A DNA stretch of 64,000 nucleotides. Origin: Desulfovulcanus ferrireducens. GTDB taxonomy: Bacteria > Desulfobacterota > Desulfovibrionia > Desulfovibrionales > Desulfonatronovibrionaceae. A program made the position numbers and the translations under genes. Below, piece by piece: positions 1 through 9,465 of the stretch. The DNA lies in the NCBI RefSeq assembly GCF_018704065.1, contig NZ_JAGUQP010000001.1:198490-262489 (forward strand), written 5' to 3'. The notes beneath the pieces are model-generated. The model was not told the origin of the DNA, did not search any database, and saw only the letters and a list, made by a program, of their open reading frames with translations. Each line of letters starts with the position of its first letter. Position 1 is the first letter of the stretch.

Positions 1-60
1 GGGAAAAAGATAAACCGGGCCGATTTTGAATCGGTCCAATTGCTTCTAGGAGGATAGACA

Positions 61-258
61 ATGAAGATGCAAGAAGTTCGTGAACTGGGTAGAAAATTGG
101 GATTAAAATTCCCTGTAGGCACAACCAAGGTCCAGGCCATTAGACTGCTTCAAAAGGCAGAGGGCAATTTTGATTGCTTTGGCCGGGCTGAAAATGGTTT
201 TTGTAACCAAAAAGAATGTTTATTTTATGTTGAATGCTTAAGAGTTTCAAAGAAATAG
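61..258 (+). CDS. Small SAP-like protein with Cys-rich tail
   Basis: This 65-residue protein has an N-terminal helix-turn-helix-like stretch (residues 1-33, MKMQEVRELGRKLGLKF then TTKVQAIRLLQ) that resembles a SAP/Rho-N nucleic-acid-binding fold. The tail carries four cysteines (C39, C48, C53 and C59), which could bind a metal. A strong Shine-Dalgarno (AGGAGG at 48-53) lies about 7 bases before the ATG, so the gene is probably real despite its size. It precedes pdxA by 33 bases and may be cotranscribed with it. Similar small SAP-type proteins occur in sulfate reducers as far as I recall; the function is unknown. Confidence 0.7.
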   Translation: MKMQEVRELGRKLGLKFPVGTTKVQAIRLLQKAEGNFDCFGRAENGFCNQKECLFYVECLRVSKK

Positions 259-291
259 GCAATAGACTGTAGCCTGTAACGAGTAAGCGAA

Positions 292-1311
292 ATGGGTAGG
301 GTGTTGAATCGGAACACGGATCAGGAGCCCCAATTTATAGTCTACACCATGGGGGATCCCAACGGGCTGGGACCGGAGCTTATATGTAGCCTGGAACTGG
401 AAAAGATTTGTTCTGAAAAGAAGATGTTAATAATCGGGTTGGAGGAAGCTTTAGACTATCATTGTCGGCATTTGAAAAAGGACAAGTTCTGGAGCAGGAT
501 AGATGATATAGCAAAGCTTAACAAGCTTGGCCCAGGTATTTATCTCATGGAACCTGAAGGACTGGAAAAAGTGGCTTTGAAGCCTGGCCATGCCCATGTT
601 CATGGGGGGCTTAGTGCAGGCAGGTCTCTGGATTTGGCCTGCACTTTGTTGAAAGTGGGCATGGCCGGAGCCTTGGTCACCGGCCCTTTGAATAAAGCCA
701 TGCTCCAGGAGGCAGGATTTGATTTTGCCGGACATACGGAATTTTTGGGTGAACGGTTTGGAGTGGGTAAGGACAAAGTATGTATGCACCTCTGGGGTGA
801 AAAGCTAAGGGTTAGTCTGGCCACCACACATCCTCCTCTACGCCAAGTGCCGGAATTGATTAGTATTGAACGCGTTGTGCGCTGCTTGAAGCTTACTTTT
901 GAATTAATGAAAAAAATGGATCTGGCGAGCCTGCCGATTGGGGTGTGTGGATTAAATCCTCATGCTGGTGAGATGGGAAAAATCGGGCGCGAGGAAATCG
1001 AGATCATCGGGCCGGCCGTAGAAGAAGCCAAATCTTTGGGGGTAAATGCTGAGGGGCCATATCCTGCAGATACCCTTTTTTATCAAGCTGCCCAGGGCAA
1101 ATTTTCTTCTGTATTAGCCATGTATCATGATCAGGGCTTGGGCCCTTTAAAACTTTTGCATTTTGGTCAGGCTGTAAACATTACTTTGGGATTACCTATT
1201 GTGCGTACATCCGTAGACCACGGTACAGGATATGATTTGGTGGGTACGGGTAAAGCAGATCCTGGAAGCTTAAAACAGGCGATTTTTATGGCTGAGCAAC
1301 TGGCAGGCTAA
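292..1311 (+). CDS. pdxA: 4-hydroxythreonine-4-phosphate dehydrogenase PdxA
   Basis: PdxA oxidises 4-phosphohydroxy-L-threonine with NAD(P) in the cytoplasm, in the DXP-dependent pyridoxal phosphate pathway. The 339-residue length fits the family. Visible signatures are GDPNGLGPE near the N-terminus, the metal-ligand histidine regions GHTEFLGERFG and MYHDQGLGPLK, and the C-terminal segment NITLGLPIVRTSVDHGTGYD. The annotated ATG has only a weak ribosome site (GAGTAAGCGA), and no better start lies before the conserved GDPNG motif. The pathway also needs DXP, made by the dxs product encoded at 19 kb. Confidence 0.95.
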   Translation: MGRVLNRNTDQEPQFIVYTMGDPNGLGPELICSLELEKICSEKKMLIIGLEEALDYHCRHLKKDKFWSRIDDIAKLNKLGPGIYLMEPEGLEKVALKPGHAHVHGGLSAGRSLDLACTLLKVGMAGALVTGPLNKAMLQEAGFDFAGHTEFLGERFGVGKDKVCMHLWGEKLRVSLATTHPPLRQVPELISIERVVRCLKLTFELMKKMDLASLPIGVCGLNPHAGEMGKIGREEIEIIGPAVEEAKSLGVNAEGPYPADTLFYQAAQGKFSSVLAMYHDQGLGPLKLLHFGQAVNITLGLPIVRTSVDHGTGYDLVGTGKADPGSLKQAIFMAEQLAG

Positions 1312-1430
1312 TGACTTGTTGGCATGAATTAGCGAAGAGCGCTTGTATTGAATAAATGTGTATAAAAATTCTTGACTTAAGACCAATGGTTATACGAAGT
1401 TAAATTTATCAAAATCAACTGGAGGGTAAT

Positions 1431-1721
1431 ATGGCCGAACAAGAACTTGTCCTGACTATTGATGGAGATATTGTTTCTACTAGTTCGGAGGAATTAAAGG
1501 AAAAATTACATAAGGCCGTTGGTGAGGATCCCAAAATACTAGTTTTAGATTTTAAAAATGTAGAATATGTAGATTCTATTGGTATTGGCATAATTATTGC
1601 TACACATAATAGCTTGAGAAATAAAGGTGCCAAACTGAAGCTTATCAATGTTAATAATGATATTTTAAATCTTTTTAAGACAATGCGTCTTGATAAGCAT
1701 ATTGATATGGAAGAAGCGTGA
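1431..1721 (+). CDS. STAS-domain anti-sigma factor antagonist
   Basis: This 96-residue protein is a stand-alone STAS domain of the SpoIIAA/RsbV type. The motif VEYVDSIGIGIIIATHN contains the expected phosphorylatable serine (S49). In partner switching the unphosphorylated STAS protein binds an anti-sigma-type kinase, and a PP2C phosphatase reactivates it. Both partner types are encoded downstream (a receiver-PP2C protein at 5.7 kb and an RsbW-like ATPase at 7.0 kb), with cheA between, which suggests one integrated signalling locus. A good ribosome site (GGAGGG) lies 6 bases before the ATG. Confidence 0.88.
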   Translation: MAEQELVLTIDGDIVSTSSEELKEKLHKAVGEDPKILVLDFKNVEYVDSIGIGIIIATHNSLRNKGAKLKLINVNNDILNLFKTMRLDKHIDMEEA

Positions 1722-1912
1722 AAAAAATAAATGTTTGCCGCAAATTGAGCTTTAATTGAAAAGTTTAGATAGTTTGTTTGATAATCGTTTCTTTTTGCGA
1801 CGCTATTTATTTTGTATGCTAAATGTTCGATTGTTTTAATATATTGTGTTGTAGATATGTTTGCCACAATTATAACATCCTTAGTTAGCCTGCATCCTTA
1901 AAGAGGTGAATT

Positions 1913-4900
1913 ATGAGTATGATGGATGATGAAACCTTGCAAATGTATGTCGAGGAATCCAGAGAACATCTTGAAAACATTGAGAATGATCTTTTAGCTA
2001 TTGAAGAAGCAGGTGAAAATATAGATGAAGAACTGGTAAATAAGGTTTTTCGAGCTGCTCACTCCATAAAGGGCGGTGCTGGTTTTCTGGGTTTAAGCAA
2101 TATCAAGGAATTGGCTCATAAGATAGAGAATATCCTGGATATGATCCGGAACCGAGAAATTGTGCCTAACCCTGAGGTAATCAATATAGTCCTTTTGGCT
2201 TTTGATCGCTTGCGGGAACTGATTGAAAATATTTCTGAAAGCAATGAGTTGGATATTTCCGAACATATAGATGCTCTGACCAGAATTACTTCGGCTTCTT
2301 TACCTCAGGATGAGAAACAAAGTGTAGTCAATGAGGTAGTAATTAAAGACCGGAATGAGCGAATCATTTTTGTTCTAAAAGAATTTGATCTTATGCAGGC
2401 TCAGAAAAGGGGCAAATTTATTTATTTGATTGAATTTGATCTCATCCATGATGTCCATAGAAAAGATAAAAGACCCATGGATGTGGTCAAGGATATGCAG
2501 GCTACAGGAGATATTCTGGAAATTAAAGTCGATATTGATGCAGTAGGCACTTTGGAAGATGGCGGATTTTCCAATAAGCTTCCTATGTATGTCTTGTATG
2601 CCACAATTATCGAGCCGGATATTATTACCACTTTATTTGATCTCCCTGATGAGCAAATTAAAAATATTCAGACTGAAGATATTTGGGTTGAGTCACCTAA
2701 AGATACGCTAGAAGAGTCAATTCAGGAACAAGAAACAGTTTTGGAAAAAGTTTCTGTGACAGAGCCTGAAATTGTTCCTCATCCACCTGAAGAAATTGAA
2801 CAAATACTGGAGCAAGTTCAGGTTGAGCCTTCCAAAATGCAGCAGGAACAGGAAGAGGTGGAGCCTAAATCTGTTTCGAAACCCTTATCACCGGGAAAAG
2901 CAAAACCCGTCTCTACCTCGGCTAAAGCAGTGCACGCCGAGACATTACGCGTCCATGTCAGCCTTTTAGAGAATTTGATGAATTTGGCGGGAGAGCTGGT
3001 TTTAAGTCGCAATCAGCTTTTGCAAGCTATATCCACAGATGACAAGCATGCCATTGCTATGGCCGGACAGCGTGTTGATCTGGTCACTTCAGAATTGCAA
3101 GAAGCCATTATGCTCACCAGAATGCAGCCTGTGGGCAATATTTTTAACAAATTTCCTCGTGTAGTCAGGGATCTTGCTCGTGAACTAGGAAAGGATATTG
3201 AGTTGAAACTGGAAGGTAAGGAGGTCGAGCTGGACAAAACAATTATAGAAGGTTTGTCAGATCCTTTAACACATTTGGTGCGTAATTCAGCTGATCACGG
3301 AATTGAGCCTCCGGAAGAGCGGATAGCCAAGGGCAAGAGCCCGCGAGGAACAATTATTCTTAAAGCCTTTCATGCCGCTGGCCAAGTAAATATTGAAATC
3401 ATTGATGATGGTCGAGGAATGGATGCGGAAAAGATAGCCCGCAAAGCAATTGAAAAAGGTCTGGTCTCAGAAGAGCAGGTCAGCAACATGTCAGAAAAGG
3501 ACAAGTTAAATTTGATTTTTCTTCCCGGCCTATCCACTGCAGAAAAGGTTTCTGATGTTTCTGGCCGTGGGGTAGGCATGGATGTAGTCAAAAGTAATTT
3601 GGATAAACTGGGTGGGCAGGTAGAAATCGAGACCCAAAAGGATAAGGGGACTTCTATCCGCATAAAATTACCACTTACATTAGCAATTATTCCAAGTCTG
3701 CTTATTTCCATGGGCCAGGAGAGGTTTGCTATCCCTCAGGTTAATGTTGACGAACTGATACAAGTTCCAGCCCATCAGGTTTCTGAGCGAATTGAAAGAG
3801 TCGGAGACGCAGAAGTGTTGATTTTACGGGGCGAGTTGATTCCTTTGATGAGCCTGGCCAATGTCTTGGGCTCCGGTAGAAGCTCAGATGAATTGAACTC
3901 TGCTCAGGATCAAAGTAGCCCTAGTGAATCGGAATTAGTTGAGGGTAGCCAGTCGTTAGTAAAAAAGACAAACGGGGATGTTAATATTGTCGTTGTCCAG
4001 GCAGGCTCATTTAAATATGGTCTGGTTGTGGATGAATTGCATGATTCAGTGGAGATAGTGGTTAAGCCGCTGGGCAGGCACCTGAAAAATTGTGAGGGGT
4101 ATGCCGGGGCCACTATTATGGGTGATGGTCGGGTGGCCCTGATTTTGGATGTGGTTGGCTTAGCCAGGCTTGGAGAGCTGTCTTCTGTAGCTGGCACTGA
4201 TAAGGCTAAGAAATTGGCTTTAGAAGCGGAAAGGCGGGCTGCCGAAGAAATTCATTCTCTGTTTTTATTCAATAATGGTCCGCATGAGCATTGCGCGGTG
4301 CCTCTTGCGTTGGTTGCCAGAGTGGAAATGATTAAGGCTGAAGATATTGAGATTGTTGGCGGTAAAAAAGTTATTCAATATCGTGGAGGAAGTTTGCCTG
4401 TTTTTGCCTTAGAAGAAGTGGCCGATGTTAATCACCTGGAATTGGAAGGAGAACTGGTGGTTATTGTTTTTGTTGTGGGCGGACATGAAGTTGGTCTTCT
4501 GGCTTCACCACCTGTGGATGCTGTTGAGGTTAAACTTAATATCGATCCTTTTACTTTAAAGCAGACTGGAATTTCCGGTTCAGCCATAATTAATGGTCAT
4601 ACTACCCTCATAGTGGATATTTTTGAGTTTGTGGAGACTTTGAATCCGGGGTGGTTTGAAGAAAGGGAAACTGTTACGGCCCTCCAGGAAGGAGCAAATA
4701 AGGTCTTGCTGGTTGAGGACTCGGATTTTTTCCGTTCTCAGGTCAAAAAATTTATTAAGGATGAAGGATATGAAGTGGTTACCGCTGAAGATGGAAGTGT
4801 TGCCTGGGAGTATTTAAATGAACATCCCAATGAGATCCAGGTAGTGGTCACTGATTTGGAGATGCCAAATATGGATGGTTTTGAATTAACCAAACTAATT

Positions 4901-5071
4901 AAAAATGATGAGCGTTTTGCTCACTTGCCAGTTATTGCTTTGACATCCTTGGCCGGAGAAGAAGATGTGGCCAAGGGTAAACAGATCGGCATTGATGACT
5001 ATCAGATCAAGTTGGATAAAGAAAGGTTGTTACAAAGTATTTTTAACTTTTTAAATAAAAAAGCAGCATGA
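1913..5071 (+). CDS. cheA: Chemotaxis histidine kinase CheA with C-terminal receiver
   Basis: A 1052-residue hybrid CheA. Domains in order: an Hpt domain with phosphorylatable H50 in AHSIKGGAGFLG; a linker and P2-like region (about 140-340, ending in an acidic, Pro/Glu-rich stretch); a P3 dimerisation helix (ETLRVHVSLLENLMNLAGELV); an HATPase domain with N458 in LVRNSADHG, then DDGRGMD and GRGVGMDVV; a CheW-like domain; a second, degenerate CheW-like segment (about 760-900); and a receiver with acceptor D981 in VVVTDLEMPNMDG. It would phosphorylate the CheB receiver and the other receivers of this cluster. It is longer than a classical CheA (about 650 residues) because of the duplicated CheW-like region and the fused receiver. 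The start follows GAGGTG. Confidence 0.95.
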   Translation: MSMMDDETLQMYVEESREHLENIENDLLAIEEAGENIDEELVNKVFRAAHSIKGGAGFLGLSNIKELAHKIENILDMIRNREIVPNPEVINIVLLAFDRLRELIENISESNELDISEHIDALTRITSASLPQDEKQSVVNEVVIKDRNERIIFVLKEFDLMQAQKRGKFIYLIEFDLIHDVHRKDKRPMDVVKDMQATGDILEIKVDIDAVGTLEDGGFSNKLPMYVLYATIIEPDIITTLFDLPDEQIKNIQTEDIWVESPKDTLEESIQEQETVLEKVSVTEPEIVPHPPEEIEQILEQVQVEPSKMQQEQEEVEPKSVSKPLSPGKAKPVSTSAKAVHAETLRVHVSLLENLMNLAGELVLSRNQLLQAISTDDKHAIAMAGQRVDLVTSELQEAIMLTRMQPVGNIFNKFPRVVRDLARELGKDIELKLEGKEVELDKTIIEGLSDPLTHLVRNSADHGIEPPEERIAKGKSPRGTIILKAFHAAGQVNIEIIDDGRGMDAEKIARKAIEKGLVSEEQVSNMSEKDKLNLIFLPGLSTAEKVSDVSGRGVGMDVVKSNLDKLGGQVEIETQKDKGTSIRIKLPLTLAIIPSLLISMGQERFAIPQVNVDELIQVPAHQVSERIERVGDAEVLILRGELIPLMSLANVLGSGRSSDELNSAQDQSSPSESELVEGSQSLVKKTNGDVNIVVVQAGSFKYGLVVDELHDSVEIVVKPLGRHLKNCEGYAGATIMGDGRVALILDVVGLARLGELSSVAGTDKAKKLALEAERRAAEEIHSLFLFNNGPHEHCAVPLALVARVEMIKAEDIEIVGGKKVIQYRGGSLPVFALEEVADVNHLELEGELVVIVFVVGGHEVGLLASPPVDAVEVKLNIDPFTLKQTGISGSAIINGHTTLIVDIFEFVETLNPGWFEERETVTALQEGANKVLLVEDSDFFRSQVKKFIKDEGYEVVTAEDGSVAWEYLNEHPNEIQVVVTDLEMPNMDGFELTKLIKNDERFAHLPVIALTSLAGEEDVAKGKQIGIDDYQIKLDKERLLQSIFNFLNKKAA

Positions 5072-5225
5072 TAGTGAAGGAAGTCGAGACGGGTGAGTAC
5101 CTCTGCTTTTGGCGGGGATTAATAAGACGGAAGACGGTAAACCAGGGAAAAGAGCTAAAATTATAAAAAATAATGCCAGGTTCTTGTGTTCGTCTTAAAG
5201 TGAAAGATTTTGATGGGGTCGTATT

Positions 5226-5687
5226 ATGGATAATGCCGAGAAAATTGCAGCTAAAGCGGGAAATTTTCAATTGTCTTGTTTTTATATTGGCGAGGCCCTG
5301 TGCGGTATAGATATTGATCAAGTTCAGGAGATCAATAAGCAGATATCGTTTACTGAGGTTCCCCATGCTCCTGAGTATGTATTAGGAATTATGAATTTGC
5401 GTGGGCGGATTGTGACTATCATAGATTTGGCCAAAAAATTGGGTCTGGGGCTCTCAAATCTTACAGAGGAAAGCAGAATTATCATTGTCAGTTCCAAAGA
5501 AGAACATATCGGTTTGTTGGTCGATAAAATCACAGATGTGATTATGGCTGATTGGAAGCAGGTGGCTCCACCACCATCTAATATTAAAGGCGTGCAGGGC
5601 AAATATTTTCAGGGTGTGCTCAATGTGAAAAATAAATTGGTGGCAATCTTGGATGTAGAAGAAGTCCTAGCAGTGGAGAGAGGTTGA
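5226..5687 (+). CDS. cheW: CheW-like coupling protein
   Basis: This 153-residue protein is a single CheW domain, the adaptor linking receptors to CheA. Family features are the opening beta strand FQLSCFYIGEALCGIDIDQVQEI and the central motif VLGIMNLRGRIVTIIDLAKKLGL. It lies 154 bases after cheA and 22 bases before the receiver-PP2C gene. The ribosome site is poor (GATGGGG), but no better start precedes the domain. No methyl-accepting receptor gene is present in the window, so the receptor partner must be encoded elsewhere. Confidence 0.92.
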   Translation: MDNAEKIAAKAGNFQLSCFYIGEALCGIDIDQVQEINKQISFTEVPHAPEYVLGIMNLRGRIVTIIDLAKKLGLGLSNLTEESRIIIVSSKEEHIGLLVDKITDVIMADWKQVAPPPSNIKGVQGKYFQGVLNVKNKLVAILDVEEVLAVERG

Positions 5688-5709
5688 TTTTTTAGTAAAC
5701 GTTAGATCG

Positions 5710-6834
5710 ATGATTTATAATAGAACTCCTTTAATTCTTATTGTAGATGATTCTGCTTTAAACAGGCAGGTGCTGACTCTTTTACTAAAAAAAGCCGGCT
5801 ATTTGACCGTAGAGGCTGGTAGTGGGGAGGAGTGTCGTAAGCTAGCTCGTGAACATAAACCAGACCTGGTTCTTCTGGATATCATGATGCCTAAGGAGGA
5901 TGGATTCACCACGTGTATTAAACTAAAAAGTGACCCTCAAACAAGAGAAATCCCTATAATTTTTATTTCTGCTTTGGATGACACTGAAAATATTGTCAAA
6001 GGTTTGGAAGTGGGTGGAGTCGATTACATTGTCAAACCCTTTTCTCAGCCCGAAGTCCTAGCCAGAGTAAAGGTACATTTAAGCTTAAAATTTGCACAAG
6101 AAAAATTAATTGAAAGCCAGGCTCAAAAATTAGCCGATATCAAACAGGTTCAAAAGTCATTTTTAGTCCTTCCCGAAGAATTGCCAGAGGCAAAATTTTA
6201 TTACCTATACAAACCAGTGTTAGAGCTCGGGGGCGATTTTTTAGATGTCATTCCTGTTGGTGAAAACTCTTTTGCTTACATAGTAGCCGACATAAGCGGA
6301 CATGATTTGGGCACGGCTTATCTTATTTCAGCCTTAAAGGCCCTTTTTAACCAAAATATTAATGCCTTTACGCCCATGGAAGATAGTTTGAGGATGATTA
6401 ATGCGGTTCTGCGACGGATATTTAAGGAAGGCCAATACCTGACAGCCAATGTTGCCCTTATTGAGCGAAATAAGCTTAAGCTTTCTATTTTCAATACCGG
6501 TCATCTTCCGGCTATTTTGTCTAAAAAGAATGGAGAAATTTTGGAAATCAATGGTGAGGGCGATATTTTAGGTGGATTTGAACATTTTCAGGTTCAAGAA
6601 GAAGTTATAGTTGTTGAAAAAGGTGATAGGGTTTTCTTGTTTACAGATGGGCTTATCGAAAAATTTAGAGGTCCCGGACGGCAAAGAAAAGAAGGGCTTA
6701 ATTTGCTTAAAAGAAATATTGCCAAATTCAATAAATTTGACCTGGATGAAGTTGTGCGCAGGGTTGTTAATTCTCTCTGTTCCGGTCAAAATAAGAGTGA
6801 AGACGATGTAATACTTTTAGCTACAGAAGTCTGA
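5710..6834 (+). CDS. Receiver-PP2C (RsbU/SpoIIE-type) phosphatase
   Basis: A 374-residue response regulator with a phosphatase output. Residues 1-125 form a receiver (acceptor D57 in LVLLDIMMPKEDG, conserved KPF near 115). A short coiled-coil linker (QEKLIESQAQKLADIKQV) leads to a PP2C/SpoIIE domain with GGDFLDV, ADISGHDLGTA and FLFTDGLIEKF, and a C-terminal DDVILLA that supplies metal-binding acidic residues. By analogy to RsbU and HsbR-type regulators, phosphorylation by CheA would control dephosphorylation of the STAS protein encoded at 1.4 kb (inference). It sits between cheW and the anti-sigma-type ATPase. Confidence 0.9.
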   Translation: MIYNRTPLILIVDDSALNRQVLTLLLKKAGYLTVEAGSGEECRKLAREHKPDLVLLDIMMPKEDGFTTCIKLKSDPQTREIPIIFISALDDTENIVKGLEVGGVDYIVKPFSQPEVLARVKVHLSLKFAQEKLIESQAQKLADIKQVQKSFLVLPEELPEAKFYYLYKPVLELGGDFLDVIPVGENSFAYIVADISGHDLGTAYLISALKALFNQNINAFTPMEDSLRMINAVLRRIFKEGQYLTANVALIERNKLKLSIFNTGHLPAILSKKNGEILEINGEGDILGGFEHFQVQEEVIVVEKGDRVFLFTDGLIEKFRGPGRQRKEGLNLLKRNIAKFNKFDLDEVVRRVVNSLCSGQNKSEDDVILLATEV

Positions 6835-7006
6835 AAATAAGCTAAAATTCATGAAAATTAGTTTTTCGCTGATGGATAAGCTTACTTATTTGTTTTGTTA
6901 TAGATAACTGGTTTAAGCATTTCAGAGTTTCAAGTTTTTCTTCTTTATCTATTTTTTTCAGAATTTTTTCAAAAAGCAATTTTTTTAGCACATACTTAGG
7001 TTTGCT

Positions 7007-7429
7007 GTGTTTAAAATCAAGCACTCTTCCTCTTTAATTCAGATTGAATTTCCTGCAGTGTTTAAGAATGTGGATATTGTGCTTCAAATTGTTCAGAATT
7101 TTTTAAAAGAACGTAAAAAAAACATAAAGTTATTTAATTTGACTTTGGCCTTACGCGAAGCCTTAAACAATGCAATAGCTCACGGAGCTCGTAGAAACCC
7201 TGAGTTGTATATAAAGTGTATAGTTGAATTAAAAGATAATAAAGTTTTTTTTAGCGTTGAAGATCCTGGTAATGGGTTTGATTGGAAACATTTGGAAACA
7301 GATATGAGGCCAAGTGTCAATTCAGAACATGGTTGGGGTATTTTTCTTTTGAAACAGTGTAGTGATGGCTTGAGATTCTATGGTTCGGGAAATAAAGTAA
7401 CTTTTTGGTTTAATGTGGATAATAGTTAG
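7007..7429 (+). CDS. Anti-sigma-type serine kinase (RsbW-like HATPase)
   Basis: A 140-residue GHKL ATPase of the RsbW/SpoIIAB kind. The N box is LREALNNAIAHG (E51, N54, N55), followed by VEDPGNGFDW and a G2-like HGWGIFLLKQ. Such proteins phosphorylate a STAS partner and sequester a sigma factor or other target. The start is GTG at 7007 behind a weak TAGG. It completes the three-component partner switch of this locus. Which target it holds is not visible: no sigma factor gene lies in the window. Confidence 0.85.
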   Translation: MFKIKHSSSLIQIEFPAVFKNVDIVLQIVQNFLKERKKNIKLFNLTLALREALNNAIAHGARRNPELYIKCIVELKDNKVFFSVEDPGNGFDWKHLETDMRPSVNSEHGWGIFLLKQCSDGLRFYGSGNKVTFWFNVDNS

Positions 7430-7488
7430 TTTTGTATTTTAATAAATTTTGAGTTGATGCAGGATTAGGTATATAAAGGTTGGTGAAT

Positions 7489-8580
7489 ATGAAATTAAGG
7501 GTATTAGTCGTCGACGATACCATTTTCTATCGCAAAATTATCAGTGATGTTTTGTCTCAGCTTTCTGAAGTTGAAGTAGTTGGAACGGCAGGCAACGGCC
7601 GAATTGCTTTGACTAGAATTGAATCCCTGAAACCGGATTTGATTACTTTAGATGTTGAAATGCCTGTTTTGGATGGTTTGGGGGTTTTAAAAGAAATAAA
7701 AAAGAGAGGTCTGGATATTGGTGTAATTATGGTCAGTACACTGACCAAGCGTGGCACAGAAATAACTATGAAGGCCTTGGAATTGGGGGCCTTTGATTTT
7801 ATTACCAAGCCAGACGCTGAGACTCTCGAGGAGAATTTTAAGGCTTTGCTGCTGGCTTTGCGCCCTCGCATTCGGGCCTTTGTTAGAAGATACGAGTTAA
7901 GGAAGGCCCTGAGGAGAAAAAAAACAGATTTAAAGCTGAAGGAGAAGGTTGTTCATGTCCCAGGTGAGGTGGTCAGAAAAGTTGAGCTTGAAAGACGTGT
8001 GGAGAAGTCAGACATCGTGGCTATTGGCATTTCAACCGGAGGGCCCAATGCCCTGACTACAATGCTGCCTATGCTTCCGGGAGACCTGGGCGTCCCTGTG
8101 GTTGTCGTCCAGCATATGCCGCCCATGTTTACTAAGTCTCTCGCTGACAATCTGGATCAAAAATGTGCTTTGAAGGTTAAAGAGGGTGAAGATGGGGAGC
8201 CACTTGTGCCTAATACGGTATATATTGCCCCGGGTGGAAAACAGATGAAAGTAGCTGCAGGTGTGGCCGGAACCAAGGTCCTTCGCATAACTGATGACCC
8301 ACCAGAAAATAATTGCAAACCCGCAGCTGATTATCTTTTCCGGTCAGTGGCCAGGCAGTTCAAAAGCAAGGCTACAGGGGTAATTATGACTGGTATGGGC
8401 AATGATGGGACTCTGGGTTTAAAAGTCATGAAGTCATTTGGTGCGGTGACCATCGCCCAGGATGAGGAGACATCTGTAGTTTATGGAATGCCCAAAATGG
8501 CTATTGAAGCCGGGGTGATAGATATTATAGCCCCGTTGGATAAAATTGCCCAAGAAATAGTTAACACTGTGCGTAGGTAG
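7489..8580 (+). CDS. cheB: CheB protein-glutamate methylesterase
   Basis: CheB demethylates and deamidates chemoreceptor glutamates and opposes CheR. The 363-residue protein has an N-terminal receiver (D55 in LITLDVEMPVLDG), a basic linker, and a C-terminal esterase domain with the catalytic Ser region ISTGGPNAL, the His region VVVQHMPPMFT and the Asp region MTGMGNDGT. I start it at ATG 7489, where AAAGGT is 8 bases upstream, rather than at in-frame TTG 7480 or GTG 7483. It lies 32 bases before cheR. Confidence 0.95.
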   Translation: MKLRVLVVDDTIFYRKIISDVLSQLSEVEVVGTAGNGRIALTRIESLKPDLITLDVEMPVLDGLGVLKEIKKRGLDIGVIMVSTLTKRGTEITMKALELGAFDFITKPDAETLEENFKALLLALRPRIRAFVRRYELRKALRRKKTDLKLKEKVVHVPGEVVRKVELERRVEKSDIVAIGISTGGPNALTTMLPMLPGDLGVPVVVVQHMPPMFTKSLADNLDQKCALKVKEGEDGEPLVPNTVYIAPGGKQMKVAAGVAGTKVLRITDDPPENNCKPAADYLFRSVARQFKSKATGVIMTGMGNDGTLGLKVMKSFGAVTIAQDEETSVVYGMPKMAIEAGVIDIIAPLDKIAQEIVNTVRR

Positions 8581-8612
8581 GTTTAAACGCAGGGCTAAAG
8601 GCTGTAGAGTAG

Positions 8613-9464
8613 ATGAAGATTACCCCTGAAGAGGTTAAATTACTGGCTCAGTATATCTACAATATTTCAGGAATTTATTTAGACCAAAGCAAGGCTTATT
8701 TGCTAGAAACAAGGTTAAAGAGGCTCTTAGAGCAGGAAGGACTAAGTAGTTATAGGGAGCTCTATAATAAGGCCAAGTCTGATCCCACCAAGCGGTTGGA
8801 AAAGGCTATTATTGACGCTGTCACAACTAAGGAAACCCTGTTTTTTCGCGATAACGCCCCTTTTGAACTCCTCAAGTACAAAATACTTCCGGATTTAATC
8901 GATCGTCGGGTTAAAAAAGCATCTAAATTTATGCCTATTAAAATTCGGATCTGGAGCGCGGCCTGTTCAACAGGTCAAGAGGTATACAGTATAGCCATGG
9001 CGGTCAAAGAGGTTATTCCGGATTTAAACAAATACCAGATTTATATTTTGGGCTCGGACATATCTAATGAGGCTATTGCCCGCGCCAGTTATGGTAAATA
9101 TAATAAGTTTGAGATTGAGCGGGGTATGCCCAAAGATAAATTGATCAAATATTTTAACCGCACACCTGATGGTAACTGGCGGATTAAAGACGAAATAAGG
9201 GCAATGGTCACTTTTAAAAAGATTAATTTAATGCAACCTTTTTCTATTTTGGGCAAATTCGATATAATTTTTTGTCGCAATGTGGCCATTTATTTTAAAC
9301 CAGAGGACAGAAAAAAATTATTCGACCGTCTGGCCGAGGTTCTTCAGCCAGACGGCTATCTGGTAATCGGGGCTACGGAGTCTTTGGCCGGAATATCAGA
9401 CAAATTTGTACCAAAAAGATATCTGCGGGCTATTTTTTACCAGTTTAAGGAATTTAAAGGTTAG
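8613..9464 (+). CDS. cheR: CheR chemoreceptor methyltransferase
   Basis: This 283-residue SAM-dependent enzyme methylates receptor glutamates. The N-terminal all-helical CheR domain contains TTKETLFFRD (residues 71-80; family TTNETxFFR). The SAM-binding motif IRIWSAACSTGQEVYSIAM follows at 111-129, and FDIIFCRNVAIYF matches the usual FDxIFCRNVxIYF. The gene ends 2 bases before the stop of a convergent receiver gene, leaving no room for a separate terminator. Confidence 0.95.
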   Translation: MKITPEEVKLLAQYIYNISGIYLDQSKAYLLETRLKRLLEQEGLSSYRELYNKAKSDPTKRLEKAIIDAVTTKETLFFRDNAPFELLKYKILPDLIDRRVKKASKFMPIKIRIWSAACSTGQEVYSIAMAVKEVIPDLNKYQIYILGSDISNEAIARASYGKYNKFEIERGMPKDKLIKYFNRTPDGNWRIKDEIRAMVTFKKINLMQPFSILGKFDIIFCRNVAIYFKPEDRKKLFDRLAEVLQPDGYLVIGATESLAGISDKFVPKRYLRAIFYQFKEFKG

Positions 9465-9465
9465 G

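Noticed and set aside
1372..1395. TTGACT with TTATAC upstream of the STAS gene, as a sigma-70 promoter
   Set aside because: The spacing is about 12 bases, much less than the usual 16-18, and no better -10 lies at the right place.
6842..7024. A 60-codon minus-strand frame in front of the RsbW-like gene
   Set aside because: It is low-complexity, Lys/Leu-rich, overlaps the start of a well-supported gene and has no ribosome site.
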